Notes under the pieces: generated by a model
Told to the model about the DNA's origin: nothing
Database searches by the model: none
Seen by the model: only the letters and a program-made list of their open reading frames with translations
Part shown: piece after piece, positions 20,255-32,077 of the stretch
Position numbering within the stretch: position 1 is the first letter of the stretch
Layout of the letters: each line of letters starts with the position of its first letter
Assembly: GCA_036245525.1 (NCBI GenBank)
Contig: BTPG01000003.1
Location: forward strand, 163,056,760-163,120,759
Direction of reading: 5' to 3'
DNA: 64,000 nucleotides
Origin: Semisulcospira habei
Taxonomy: Eukaryota > Mollusca > Gastropoda > Semisulcospiridae
Position numbers and translations under genes: made by a program

Positions 20255-21275
20255 AATAATACGTAGTAGAGGACCTATATTATTTACTATATTTATAAAT
20301 GACTTGCCAGACTGTGTTAATAGCATGACTAGTTGTGCAAAATATTCGCAGACGATACTAAAATTTATGATGAATCTAGCAATAAAGACATGGTTGCAGT
20401 ATGATTTGGATCACTCGCAAGAGTGGTCCGACACATGGAATTTGTATTTTAATGTAGAGAAAACTGAAATGCAAGGTCTTGCATGCTGGAAGGAATAATC
20501 CTGAACATGATTACTTGATGAAATTTAACAGTGACATTAAAAAGGTGGTATTTTGTGAGGAGGAAAGAGACTTAGATGTTGTTTTTGATAAAGTTCTATC
20601 TTTTGACCCCCATATTCAGAACTGTATCAATAAGGCCAACAAAATGGTTGGAGTAGTTAAGCGAGCCTTTAATTATTTGGATAAGGACATTTTTAGTAAA
20701 CTGTATAAATCACTAGTCAGACCACATTTAGAATATGCAAACACTGTATAGTATCCAGGTTTAAAGAGACAATCAGTTGCACTCCCAGGGGTACAGAGAT
20801 GAGCAACAAAGCTGTTTAAAGAATGTAGAAATATTACTTAGACAGACTCAAATACTTTAGACTACACTCCTTACGTGGACGTAGAATACGTGAAGACTTA
20901 ATCCAAGTTTTTAAAATTTATGATGGCATCGATGACCTAAATTGGAACAACTTTTTGCAGCACCGTTTTGTGACAGAACCCGAAACTCTGAAGGGAAAGT
21001 CTTTGTACGGCACTGCAACACTAACCTGCAAAAGTTTTGTTTTTCTAACAGAGTTGCCATTGTTTGGAATGATTTATCAGTTTCATTAAAAACAAAGCAC
21101 CCAATATAAATTCTTTTAAAAACCAGCTGGACGAATTGCCAAAATTTAAAGATATTTTCTATTGCTTTGATGAATGATTTATAGGAAAATTTGCATGCAT
21201 AACGGACCCATAAATTAATTAAAGAAAGAAAGGACATTTGCAAAGGCCTCACGGCCTATTAATTTTTGTCATCAC
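20255..21275 (+). pseudogene. CR1-like LINE, degraded copy 2
   Basis: Closely related to copy 1 from the IFTIFINDLPDCVNS region onward, with EWSDTWNLYFNVEK, FCEEERDLDVVFDKVLSFDP, INKANKMVGVVKRAFNYLDK and SLVRPHLEYANTV. Its tail preserves the uninterrupted AATTAAAGAAAGAAAGGACA junction that is split in copy 1. Frameshifts and stops make it inactive. Confidence 0.78.
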
Positions 21276-21464
21276 ACTAGTTACTAATACAGCGACAGCT
21301 AGAGCAATGCAACTTAACGTACTGCGAGGGGGGGGGGGGGGGGGGCTTCAAGGCTAACAGATCGACTCAATTAATTGTGCTGTGCGGATTTCCCGAAATG
21401 ACACACGCAGACATAATAATACGCAGCATAGCGACAGTTAGAGGAATGTAACTAAATAACGTAC
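21276..21464. other. ALG10 intron 1, 5' part, with a G-run
   Basis: Contains a G-run near 21331-21345 and a second copy of the sequence around ATGACACACGCAGACATAAT that also occurs near 20240, next to the CR1-like insertion. No gene is seen. Confidence 0.4.
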
Positions 21465-21617
21465 AGCAGAAAAATTTCCGGCACAGTACTGCTGCGCTTG
21501 CGGGACGTGGAAAACCTCGTCCATGTACGGTTCTTTCTGAGCATTATTGGTCAAAAAGAAAAACGTTGTGGAAATCAGGAGAAAGACTAAGAACGCTGCC
21601 ATAAGCTTGAACAACAT
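21465..21617 (-). CDS. ALG10: ALG10 exon 1 (short, start codon)
   Basis: The first coding exon of ALG10 has 51 codons. It starts at ATG 21617 and ends in GCT before donor GTACGT. It opens with a signal-anchor helix (LMAAFLVFLLISTTFFFL) and contains EPYMDEVFHVPQAQQYCAGN. The acidic YMDE-FH-PQAQ-YC segment is the conserved lumenal active-site loop of ALG10. Phase 0 joins directly to WDPMITT of exon 2. The three exons give 469 residues, close to the vertebrate enzyme. Intron 1 is about 6.5 kb and full of LINE debris. Confidence 0.9.
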
Positions 21618-21699
21618 GACGCAGTGTATCTAATGCCAGGTCATGACTAGAGCTCCAAAATGACCAGCATCGGAAAACCCCGGTCGAATCCCGTCGTCT

Positions 21700-22350
21700 G
21701 CCAGCTTGCAAAATTATGCACTTTGGGGATACAACAGAATGAGGAGGCGCTAATAGTGGATTAGAAATATACTTTGATTGATTCTAATTAGCGATCTTAA
21801 CAGTGCGTGCCATAGAACTCTTGTGACATGATGAATGTATTTATTAATTATACTTTTGTTTGTAAATATACAGTATTAAATAAATTATAAAAAACCAGTA
21901 ATAATTTCAAAATAAAATAATATTATCCTTATTCCATTCCACGTTTTCAAACGAAAACCGACGGTAGGCCACTCTCACGCAAATATAGCAATTTGAGGAT
22001 AGGCCGATTTAGTATTAACGAGTTGCAGCAGTTTCTACAAGGTATGGGTGTTCCCAGCCAACTTGGCGTTATTATTAATATTACTTACACGCACGATTGT
22101 TGTGTAGTTTTATTTGACTTAAATCTCATTGACATTGTTATTGCAAAATAGTGGTACAACTAATTATATTGTGCAACCAGGTTGACCAGAGTGCTCGCTT
22201 GGTAGAGTTTTTAGTTCATCCTTCCACGGAAAAAATGACAGATTTTATCGGCTTTCTTAAGGAATAAAAATATTGTTTAAAAAAGTTTTATAGTGTTAGC
22301 ATGTAGAGGGTTCAGCTTGACGTCTTATTACTTTTTAACTGAACTGTTGA
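21700..22350. other. AT-rich spacer, no gene seen
   Basis: Upstream of ALG10 and before the repeat array. The portion from 22053 belongs to the 1.26-kb tandem duplication. Confidence 0.4.
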
Positions 22351-23921
22351 TGCATCATTGCACTGATTTTTGGGCTCACGTGCGAAGCAAAAGTGAGTAT
22401 ATTTTGGGCCAGGGATCGTCGGTCCGTACGCCGTCGTCCGTGGTAAACTTTAACGTTGGCATTTTCTCGGAGACAATTCAAGCCAGATTCTTCAAACTTG
22501 GCCCAAGGATACTTTGTGACTAGACCTTTCTAAACATACCAGTTTGAGTGACCTCACAAGGGTCAAGGTCACAGGGGATCAGGAAATATGTCAAAAATAG
22601 CTATATTTTGACATAATTATTTTTTTCTCAAATACTATTCACAACTTCAAACCCAAACTTGGTAGAAATATACCTGACAGTAAGACCTTTCTATGCATAC
22701 TAATTTGGTTGATCCCTCGGAAAGGTCAAGGGTCACAAGAGCCCCAAAAATAGGTGAAAAATAGCCATGTTTTGACAAAAGATGTTTTTTTTTCTCAAAT
22801 ACTATTCACAACTTCAAACCCACATTTGGTACAGAGATACCTGATGGTAAGACCTATCTATGCATGCTAATTTGGATTACGTTTCGGAAAGGTCAAGGGT
22901 CACGAAGGACTCAGGAAATAGGTCCGAAATAGCCATATTTGACAAAAGATGTTTTTTCTCAAATACTATTTACAACTTTAAACCCAAACTTGCTGCAGAG
23001 ATACCTGATGGGGAGACCTTTCTATGCACACTATGCCCAGCCAACTATATTTTGACATCATTAATTTTTTTCTCAAATGCTATTCACAACTTCAAACCCA
23101 AACTTGTTACAAAGATACCTGATGGTAAGACCTATCTATGCATACAAATTTGGATTACTTCTTGGAAAGGTCTAGGATCATGAAGGGCTGAGGAAGTAGG
23201 TCCGAAATAGCCACATTTTGACAAAAGATGTTTTTTTCTCAAATACTGTTAACAACTTTAAACCCAACCATGCTATAGAGATACCTGATGGGAAGACCTT
23301 TCTATGCACACTATGCCCAGCCAACTTGGCGTGATTATTAATTTTACTTACATGCACAATTGCTGTGTAGTCTGTATTTGACTTAAATCTCATTGACATT
23401 GTTATTACAAAATAGTGGTACAACTAATTATATTGTGCAACCAGGTTGACCAGAGTGCTCGCTTGGTAGAGTTTTTAGTTCATTCTTCCATGGAAAAAAT
23501 GACAGATTTTATCGGCTTTCTTAAGGAACAAAAATATTGTTAAAAAAAGTTTTATAGTGTTAGCATGTAGAGGGTTCGGCTTGATGTCTGATTACTTTTT
23601 AACTGAACAAAAAGATCAAACTATTGATTCATCAATGCACTTGTTTTTTTGCTCACGTGCGAAGCAAAAGTGAGTATGTTTTGGGCCAGTGGTCTGTCCG
23701 TCCGTCCGTCCGTCCGTCCGTTTGCCGTCGTTCGTGGTAAACTTAAAATTTAATGTTGGCATTTTCTCGGAGACAAAGCCAGATTCTTCAAACTTGGCCC
23801 AAGGATACTTTGTGGCAAGACCTTTCTAAACATACCAGTTTGAGTGACCTCTCACAAAGGTCAAGGTCACAGAAGATTATTGAATATGTCCAAAATAGTT
23901 ATATTTTGACATAAGTTTTCT

Positions 23922-23957
<36 letters not shown>

Positions 23958-24578
23958 CACAACTTCAAACCCAAACTTGGTACAAAGATGCCTGATGATA
24001 AGACCTATCTATGCATACTAATTTGGATTACTTCTTGGAAAGGTCAAGGATCATGAAGGGCTGAGGAAGTAGGTCCGAAATAGCCATATTTTGACAAAAG
24101 ATGTTTTTTCTCAAATACTATTCACAACTTTAAACCCAAACTTGCTACAGAGATACCTGATGGGAAGACCTTTCTATGCACACTAATTTGGTTGATCCCT
24201 CAGAAAGGTCAAGGGTCAAGAGAGCTCAGGAAATAGGTCCGAAATAGCCATATTTTGACAAAAGATGTTTTTTCTTCAAATATTAGTCGCACCTTCAATT
24301 TCAAATGCAAATTTGGTACAGATACCTGATGGTAAGACCTATCTATGCATACTAATTTGGACGACAAGGGTCACAAGAGGCTGGCAAATTTGTGTTAAAT
24401 GCCGATTTTTGATAAAATTGTAGGTATTGCCAACATTTTTGCAAATTTTCTGCCAAATTTGGTACAAAGATCAGTAGCTGATGATAAGACCTTCCTATGC
24501 ATACTAATTTACACCACAAGGGTCACGGGGGGTTGACAGATGTGTGAAAAATGCTTACATTTTCAGAAAACATGGATT
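22053..24578. repeat. Tandem duplication, unit about 1263 bp
   Basis: The sequence beginning CCCAGCCAACTTGGCGT at 22053 recurs at 23316 with high identity, including AGTGGTACAACTAATTATAT, ACAGATTTTATCGGCTTTC and the head of the pearl-like element. A third CCCAGCCAAC at 23036 marks the likely recombination site (TATGCCCAGCCAAC). The copies differ by scattered changes and a TCCG microsatellite expansion in the second. Confidence 0.8.
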
Positions 24579-24668
24579 TTGCTGCTGCAGAAGCCAGCCC
24601 TTGTCACAAAGGTCACACATGTAAATCAGTCATACACGTGAGCCATAATGGCTTTGCCTTTCTTGTTC
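22368..24668 (+). repeat. Pearl/HINE-like repeats with tandem ~165-bp core units
   Basis: Two heads (TGGGCTCACGTGCGAAGC then AAAAGTGAG) at about 22371 and 23651, each followed by core units. The marker CTATGCA(T/C) recurs at 22691, 22858, 23022, 23136 and 23302, spacing mostly 164-167 bp. A TCCG microsatellite (about 23696-23720) and an A-run near 23924-23955 lie inside. The tail ends TTTGCCTTTCTTG at 24666. This architecture of head, microsatellite, tandem core and fixed tail resembles molluscan pearl elements. Confidence 0.65.
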
Positions 24669-24687
24669 TCTCCTTCTTTCCAACCAG

Positions 24688-24836
24688 TTGGTCTGACACT
24701 AGTTAGGTCTTGCAAGATGAGGAGAATCCCGCTATGTGACACAAATGCTGCCTTCTTTGATGAAGAGATGCTGCCTTTAGACTACGACTTTTTGGCTAAG
24801 CACAAGGACACGTTTCGTCGCATGTGGTTTGAACAG
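24688..24836 (+). CDS. Unrecognised host gene, exon A
   Basis: A 149-nt exon lies between CTTTCCAACCAG and GTGACT. It enters with two bases of a split codon and leaves in phase 0. It encodes GLTLVRSCKMRRIPLCDTNA, then AFFDEEMLPLDYDFLAKHKD and TFRRMWFEQ. I do not recognise the family. The acidic-aromatic composition and strict phase continuity with exons B and C indicate a genuine conserved-type protein. The pearl-like repeat ends only about 20 nt before this exon. Confidence 0.7.
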
Positions 24837-25642
24837 GTGACTGCATGTTTATTCATGGTTCTGTAAAGTATAATATGTACAAAAGTCTAAACTTGACAGA
24901 TTTGTTTACGTGTGTTAATATTAGTGTTTATTTTCAAAATATTGGTGATGTTGATCATGGGGCACATATAGTTGAGAAATAGTTTGTCTTTATCTCTGTT
25001 AACAAGAATTACCAGTGCTTCAGTTTATGTCTGTAGCTCTTTGCCTACAGTTGGCGGCTCCAGTCGCTGTGAGACAACTTTCCATAGCACATCTCTATGG
25101 GTGGTGCTCGAGATTTGTCCAGCTACAGTTCTCTTCCAGTGCGCATGCTTGGCTATTTTGGGTGCTAATTAAATGTGTCATTACAAGCTGTTGGCAAGCA
25201 CACCAGATCAAAAAATGTACTGTTGGCAGAGTACCAGAGTACATAATACAGAAAATCTGCTTGGTAGGCAAAGAGTTAAAACAAATCAAGATTTTAATTT
25301 TTTTTTTCAAATTATCTTATGATAAGTCTGCTATGACCAGCTTCAGTATTATGGGCACATGTGCTGCTTGTGTTGATGGACTTGATGGTACAGTTTTCTT
25401 CATAAACCTATGTGAAGCCATAGCACATAATAAATAATGCATAATTAATTTTCACACAGTATGTGAACCATATTAGGTCAGACTGTGTTGACACAATCTG
25501 ACTTTATGCTGGTTTTGTTGTTGTTGTTGTTATATTACTGCATTTTGCTCATTGTGACCTGTACTTATTTGATTTTGACATTTTAAATTGATTCAAATTC
25601 CAATTCCAGTTCTCTATAATAAGTTCATCTTTCATTTTCCAG
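24837..25642. other. Intron of the unrecognised host gene
   Basis: AT-rich with a (GTT)n run near 25514-25530; nothing else seen. Ends in the acceptor TTTCATTTTCCAG. Confidence 0.5.
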
Positions 25643-25790
25643 GGCAAGACATTCTGGCAAAGATTTGTGTCTGTCTTCCGCAGTTTTATCGAAAAATACT
25701 CGGTGCTTGGAGATTTACCTTGTGACCAATCTCAGCTGCACACTGCCTTAGACTACGCTTTTGTTCTGATAACAGAGAACTTTGTAGATG
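25643..25790 (+). CDS. Unrecognised host gene, exon B
   Basis: A 148-nt exon joins in phase 0 to exon A and leaves in phase 1 at donor GTGAAA. It encodes GKTFWQRFVSVFRSFIEKYS, VLGDLPCDQSQLHTALDYAF and VLITENFVDG. The helical, aromatic-rich content could be an alpha-helical repeat or a regulatory domain. No catalytic motif is visible, so no function is assigned. Confidence 0.72.
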
Positions 25791-26094
25791 GTGAAAACAT
25801 TTTCTGTAATTCATTGCTTATTATAATTTAACCACCTTTTTTCATGCAGTCACTGGTACTGTATACAGCACTGGTGGCTTCATGCATGCTGGGGTTATAT
25901 AGACATTCAACATTTGGTACAAATTTAATTATGTTTGCCCCATATTTTGATCATAAACTTTGCATGATTACGCCTTGACAGTGACACTTCACAGTGATCT
26001 CCTTTTTACTATATACATGATAGTGATTTTCAGTATACTGGTTGCCAGCATTCAGTACATACTTATGCCCATTTGCTATAACTGTCAGGCACCA

Positions 26095-29000
26095 GCCCAG
26101 AGTATTTGACATATATAGGGGGGTCAAGGGGTCTCTGCCTGACTCAAGGGTAGGGGCCCCAGCGGACGAGTTGCGTTGGTGGTGCGGGTAGTGGGGAACT
26201 CTTACAGCGCCTCCCCTGGGATCACCCTAGTCTAGGGCCTCTTGGCCTTCGTGAGGCACCCTCGTGTGTAATCCCTCCGGACTAGCATAGCATCCCTCTA
26301 TCCCAAGACCGCCCGTGCATGGTCCCTGGCCACATCCTCTCCGAGGTGACCCCAAAAACTGGGCAGCATGAGCCCCCAGGCTAAACACGGCGGATCTAGA
26401 GGAGAGAACCTCGAAAATGAACCATTGTCCTGCTGCCTTGCAGGCCTGGCTGCTTGGCTGCGGAAAGGCTAAGGGAGGAAAACCCTGGCATCAAAGCCCC
26501 CGTGTCTCCGGGGAAGGTTTTGAGCCAGAGACTAGGACAAGGACAGTTTGATCTAAAACCTATGACCCGAGGACCTCGATGCCATTGTCCCAGCTTGCTA
26601 GGCCATGGCAGATGAACCAAGGGTTTAAAGGGTGGGGCCAGTACTGCGCACACTGCACTCCACCAAAACGCTCCACCATGCAGGCTTTAGGAAACGTCCA
26701 CTAACCATGACACCAACCATTCCAAGTCCTGTAGCGACGGGCGAGGGGCAAAACGGCAGGTGAAAGATGTCACTGAAAGCCGCAGTATCAAACCTGCATG
26801 CAGGCGGTTCAGGATATTGGTCACCTGTTGTTGACCTAGGGATGACGTCACTCGGCACACCCTGAACGACCAAGCAGCCTTCTCTGGGGACAGCACTGCT
26901 TGTTCCACACGGAGAGGGGCCCCTCACAACCCCAGTTGGCTAGCCGCGATCAGCGGGCATCTTCTTCTGCGGTCAGAAAACAAAAAAGAACAACGGATCC
27001 ACTCTCATGATGACCATGACTGGACTCAACGTAGCGTGCTGGAACATCCGAACCATGCTCGACACAGCAGACAGCGGATGCCCTGAACGTCGCTCCGCCC
27101 TCATTGCCCATGAATTGCGGAGGTTAAACATCAACATCGCCGCGCTCAGTGAAGTACGCCTCCCAGATGAAGGCAGCCTCCAAGATCTTGGCACTCGCTA
27201 CACCCTTTACTGGTCAGGTAGGCCTGCATCAGAAAGACGGCTCTCAGGCGTGGGCTTCATGGTCAAGACCTCCATTGTGATTAAGCTGGAAAATCTACCA
27301 ACGGGTCACTCAGACCGCTTCATGTCCATGCGCCTCCCACTGAGACACCAGCAACATGTCACCCTTCTCAGTGTGTACTCCCCAACCCTCCTGGCAGAGC
27401 CTGCAGAAAAGGACAAGTTCTACACTGACCTGCGCAGCCTCCTACAGAGCACCCCTGCAGACGATAAAGTCATCATCCTTGGCGACTTCAACGCCAGAGT
27501 GGGCCAGGACTCTGAAGCCTGGAAAGGAGTCCTCGACAAGCATGGCGTCGGGAACTGCAATGACAATGGCCGTCTACTGTTGGAGTTCTGTGCAGAGCAG
27601 CAACTTGTCATCACCAACACTACTTTCCAGCAAAAGGACAGTCGAAAGACCACCTGGATGCATTCTCGCTCCAAACACTGGCACCTTATCGACTATGTCC
27701 TAGTGCGTCAGAGGGACCGCAGTGACGTCCTCCTCACCAGAGTGATGCCCAGCACAGAGTGTCACACTGACCACCGCCTTGTCCACTGCAAACTCAGGCT
27801 CCACTTCAAGCCAAAACCCAAGAAAGGGGGGCCCCCCAAGAAAAAGCTTGATGTTGCCAGCCTTCAGTGTGATGGCGTGAAAGCTGCCTTTCAGACAGAT
27901 TTACAGCGCAGGCTCAAAGATACAGCTGACCCAGCAGACTCCTCCCCTGAAACACTCTGGGAACAACTGAAAACTGCTATTGCAAAATCCTCTGCAGAAG
28001 TCTTGGGTTTCGCTAGAAAGAGGAACAAAGACTGGTTTGACGAAAACAACATAGAGATCAAGGAACTCCTAGCAAAAAAAAAAGAGCTGCCCATCAGGCC
28101 CACCTAGCCCATCCTTCCTGCCCTGTGAAGAAGTCTGCCTTCCGCCTCATCTGCAGCAGTCTCCAGCGCAAGCTCAGAGATCTCCAGAACGAGTGGTGGA
28201 CCACACTCGCACAGAGGACCCAGCTTTGCGCTGACAGTGGTGACTACAGGGGCTTTTACGAAGCACTGAAAGCAGTGTATGGCCCCAGGCACCTGGTACA
28301 AAGTCCCCTACGAAGCGCTGATGGACAGGCCTCCTCACAGATAATACCTCCATCTTGAACTGCTGGTCGGAATACTTTCAAAACCTCTTCAGCGTTGAGC
28401 GCACTGTTCAAGAAACAGTCATCTTCCAAATCCCACACCTCCCACCAAAGGTTGAATTGGACGAACAGCCCACCGCTGAAGAGACCCTCAAGAGTGGCAA
28501 AGCAGCAGGCATTGACGGAATCCCGCCAGAGATCTGGATACATGGAGGCCCAGCACTGCACAACAAGCTCCACGACCTTTTTCTCTGCTGCTGGGAGGAA
28601 GGAACACCACCAAAGGATCTCCATGATGCAGTCGTGATCACCCTGTACAAGAACAAAGGAGAGAAGTCAGCCTGCTCTAATTATCGTGGAATTACCCTGC
28701 TGTCCATTGCCAGGAAAATTCTCACAAGGCTGCTCCTGAATCAGCTGGTACCTGCCATCGCTGAAGACCACCTCCCAGAGGGCCAGTGTGGCTTCAGAGC
28801 CAACAGAAGCACCACTGACATGGTCTTTGTGCTGAGACAGCTTCAGGAGAAGTGACGCAAGCAGAACAAAGGGTTGTACGTAACGTTTGTCGACCTAACA
28901 AAAGCATTCGACACTGTGAGGAGGCAAGGCATGTGGCAGATCCTGGAGCGACTTGGCTGTCCCCCAAAGTTCCTCAGCATGATCGTCCAGCTACACGAGG

Positions 29001-29815
29001 TCCAGCAAGGCCAGGTCAGACTCAACAATGACCTCTCAGAACCATTCCCCATTCTCAACGGTGTGAAGCAGGGCTGCGTGCTGGCACCGACCCTCTTCAC
29101 CATCTTTTTTAACATGATGTTGAAGCAGGCCACACTGGACCTCGACGATGACGATGCAGTGTACATCAGGTATCGTCTCGATGGCAGCCTGTTCAACCTC
29201 AGACGACTGCAGGCCCACACCAAAACCCTAGACCAAGTGATTCATGAGCTGCTCTTTGCTGATGACGCTGCCCTCGTTGTACACACAGAGAGAGCCCTGT
29301 AGCGCATCACATCCTGCTTCGCAGATGCTGCCCAGCTCTTTGGACTCGAGGTCAATCTGAAAAAGACAGAGGTCCTCCATCAGTCGGCACCCAAGGAAGA
29401 GCATCGCCCTCCCCACATCACCATCGGCGAGTCTGAACTGAAGTCAGTGCACCAGTTTACCTGCCTTGGCTGCATCATCACGTCAGATGCCAAGCTGGAC
29501 AAGGAGCTGGACAGCATGCTGGCAAAAGTGAACAGCACGTTCAGGCGACTATTCAAGTGGGTGTGGCACAATCAACAGCTGAAAACAGGCACCAAGATCA
29601 GCGTGTACAAAGCTGTCGTCCTCACCACCCTGCTGTATGGCTCCGAGTCCTGGGCCCTCTACCGCAGCCAACTACGACTCCTCGAACGCTTCCACCAGCG
29701 CTGCCTGCATACCATCCTCAGCATTCACTGGATGACTGTCACCAACGTCGAGGTCCTTGAACAGGCAGAAACTGTGAGCATCGAGGCTTTGTTGTTGCGG
29801 ACACAGCATTTGCGA
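26095..29815 (+). pseudogene. Endonuclease-reverse transcriptase LINE, copy 1
   Basis: A long non-LTR element in the intron between exons B and C. After about 0.9 kb of GC-rich 5' leader comes an APE-type endonuclease from 27007 (NVACWNIRT, ILGDFNARVG, TDHRLVHC). RT follows: NYRGITLLS, FVDLTKAFDTV, GVKQGCVLAPTLF, LLFADDAAL, and a C-terminus with LLYGSESWALY and LLERFHQRCL. The frame breaks at an A-run near 28074-28083; in-frame stops occur near 28855 and 29300. The C-terminus is cut near 29815. Related to copy 2 at 37380-39895. Confidence 0.85.
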
Positions 29816-31180
29816 AGTCAAAGCCAAGATTATATATTATATATAGTCAAGTCCACTTATAACAAGGTCAGATATGGCTAACTCACAGAAGGTCCTCCGG
29901 ATGACCCTCTACTCACATAACAGACCATAACTACTTTATATGACTTATTACATGGTGATCGTAGTTTGATGCAATCACACCAAACGCACTCAGATGGGGT
30001 TCTTGTAAAGAAACCTCACTCAGTTGCAACTCGTCACACGTGGCACAAGGTTGTAGACCAGACTGGAGTAACAGTTCCAACAGTACTTTATTCTCACAAT
30101 GCAATCTCAGCACAATGCATCCACAAATGCATCCACACTTTGATACGCTGTCTCAGCTCATACAGTGCATCCACAATTTTGATACACTGTGTCTCCCATA
30201 CAATGCATGCACATATTTCTTAACACCCTCTTTTATACTATTACAGATTTCCAGAACAATCCGGCAAATTACACAACTCAACCAGTCAAAAAAGAAAACG
30301 TTGCTAAAATGCATTAATATTCATTAAAAGAACACTGTAGATCTATCCACAATCTTCCACTAACATTTAGGGGCATTCTGCAAATGTTGCGAAATGTAGG
30401 GCATGTGTACTACAAAACTTTGATGTCATATTTGAGGTCACTAGAATGTACACACCTTTTCCGAAACCTTTCAGGTTTAAACACTAGGTCAGACTGTAGC
30501 AACAATGTAGCAAGATGTGCAACATTTTAGCTGCACAACAAAAATTGATCTCAATTTACATGCAAAACAAAAAGAATCATACTAAAAGGGTAATCTTATC
30601 CAAAATAACTCAACTGAATATCAGATCTTTCCTATGATCTACACACACTTGCCCTAAAAAAACACAACATAACCACAAATGTAACATGACTAATATCTAA
30701 CAAATAAGTGTGTAATATCAATGTAAGAATGTTTGATGAGAAAAATAAAAATGGTATTCATACCTAAATGGATGATGAATGATCTTTTTTACTCTCTTGT
30801 CGCAGAATCGAAGGTAGGTCACTTCTCAGTACAACTGTTAGCATACAACTTGCTTCTGATAATGAAACGTGAGCGAGAATGATAAAAAAAAGGAATCACT
30901 CTTTAATACTACAACACCTCCCTGATTCTCTTGGGACGTTTTATGCTGCTGCAGTGTACGCAAAGATTGTCACTCATTACATGTGGTGTCACAACTGACG
31001 TGTACATTACCAGAACTGCTGGCTGGCTCAAAAAATGGGGATTGGCACAAAATGAATGATTTTTTAAAAAAAGAGCGAAAAATTAATCAGTCTTGCCTCA
31101 AACAAGCACATGGTTTTATGGATACTGACAAAAGAGACGGTTTTGTCAAAACACACAAAAATAATATGAATCTGTAACTG
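29816..31180. other. Intronic, no gene seen
   Basis: AT-rich sequence with a TATATATTATATATA run at 29831-29845 and repeated ATGCATCCAC motifs near 30115-30140. ORFs here are short and unlike any known family. Confidence 0.4.
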
Positions 31181-31612
31181 TTTTCTTTAAACAGCAATAA
31201 CAGGAGTTAAGAGAGCTTTGGCAGGGTAGGCATTGTGTCTAATGAAGGGCTTGGACACTAGGGAACTTACAGAAATCATTCCTACAGCTCCTTCATGGGT
31301 TTGACATTGCAAATCAGATCCTAAAAACCTACATTTTCTGGCAGTCCTTTACTACTACACAGTTGTTGATTTCACAGTTTTTATTTTTCCCATGGTGTTG
31401 TGATTGTCTTTATAATTACTTACATTACATGCCTGTGTTATTCTTTTTGGACTTTGAGTGATGTACATGTGAACTGATTTTAAAAGTTTAGATGCTCTTA
31501 ATATGTGTTTTGTAAAGTTTATTGCATCTTTTCAAATGTAAACTGCTGATAACCATTGGGGATAAGCACTATATAAATATTCACAACCTGATATTATTAT
31601 TATTATTTATGT
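31181..31612 (+). repeat. LINE 3' tail fragment
   Basis: Ends with GGGGATAAGCACTATATAAA then TATTCACAACCTG and (TTA)n, a 3' end seen in many animal LINE/SINE families. An upstream ACATTGCAAATCAGATCCTAAA block is consistent with a decayed C-terminus. Family not resolved. Confidence 0.5.
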
Positions 31613-31747
31613 GTTTCCTTGTGCGTGCAGCCAGCTGGTACTGTAAACAGTACCTGTGGCTTCTTTCACAAGAGGGTGAATTTATACAAAAAATATGAAT
31701 TGTGTACTGCAAGAAATGATCTGATCATTTTTATTGTCTTGTTGCAG

Positions 31748-31840
31748 GAAAGGCAAACCAAGCCAGGAATCTCTTGTACAACATTGCTACGCTGGGAAGG
31801 AACAAGCATAAATTTGCTTTCCTAGATTCCAAGTCGTTTA
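31748..31840 (+). CDS. Unrecognised host gene, exon C
   Basis: A 93-nt exon lies between TTGTTGCAG and GTAAGT. With the G from exon B it encodes GKANQARNLLYNIATLGRNK followed by HKFAFLDSKSF and leaves in phase 1. Phase fits exon B exactly. Later exons are not confidently located; the gene may extend through or beyond the Polinton-bearing region. Confidence 0.7.
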
Positions 31841-32077
31841 GTAAGTTCAATCATTCATCATTTACAACTTTTTTATGTTATGAGAAATGACTGCAGCTAG
31901 CTGGCTTGGAGTGATCTAACTCTGATATTTCATTAATTTTTTTTTACACTGCTGTAGTGAAAATGAGCAATAAAATATATCCTTGTGATATCTGAACAAG
32001 TAAGAAATCAGAGAAACTAGGCATAAATCTACGGAGCCTGAATCTACCTGGCATTTGTCCATGCAAATTCATCTATA
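31841..32077. other. Intronic spacer before the Tc1 element
   Basis: AT-rich, no feature seen. Confidence 0.4.

Noticed and set aside
21660..21765. Possible start exon (ATG 21660) head-to-head with ALG10
   Set aside because: A 34-codon frame exists but no donor with the phase needed by exon A at 24688 was found.
22520..24400. CRISPR-like array
   Set aside because: The ~165-bp units are long, adjacent and diverged with no short unique spacers; this is eukaryotic repeat DNA.
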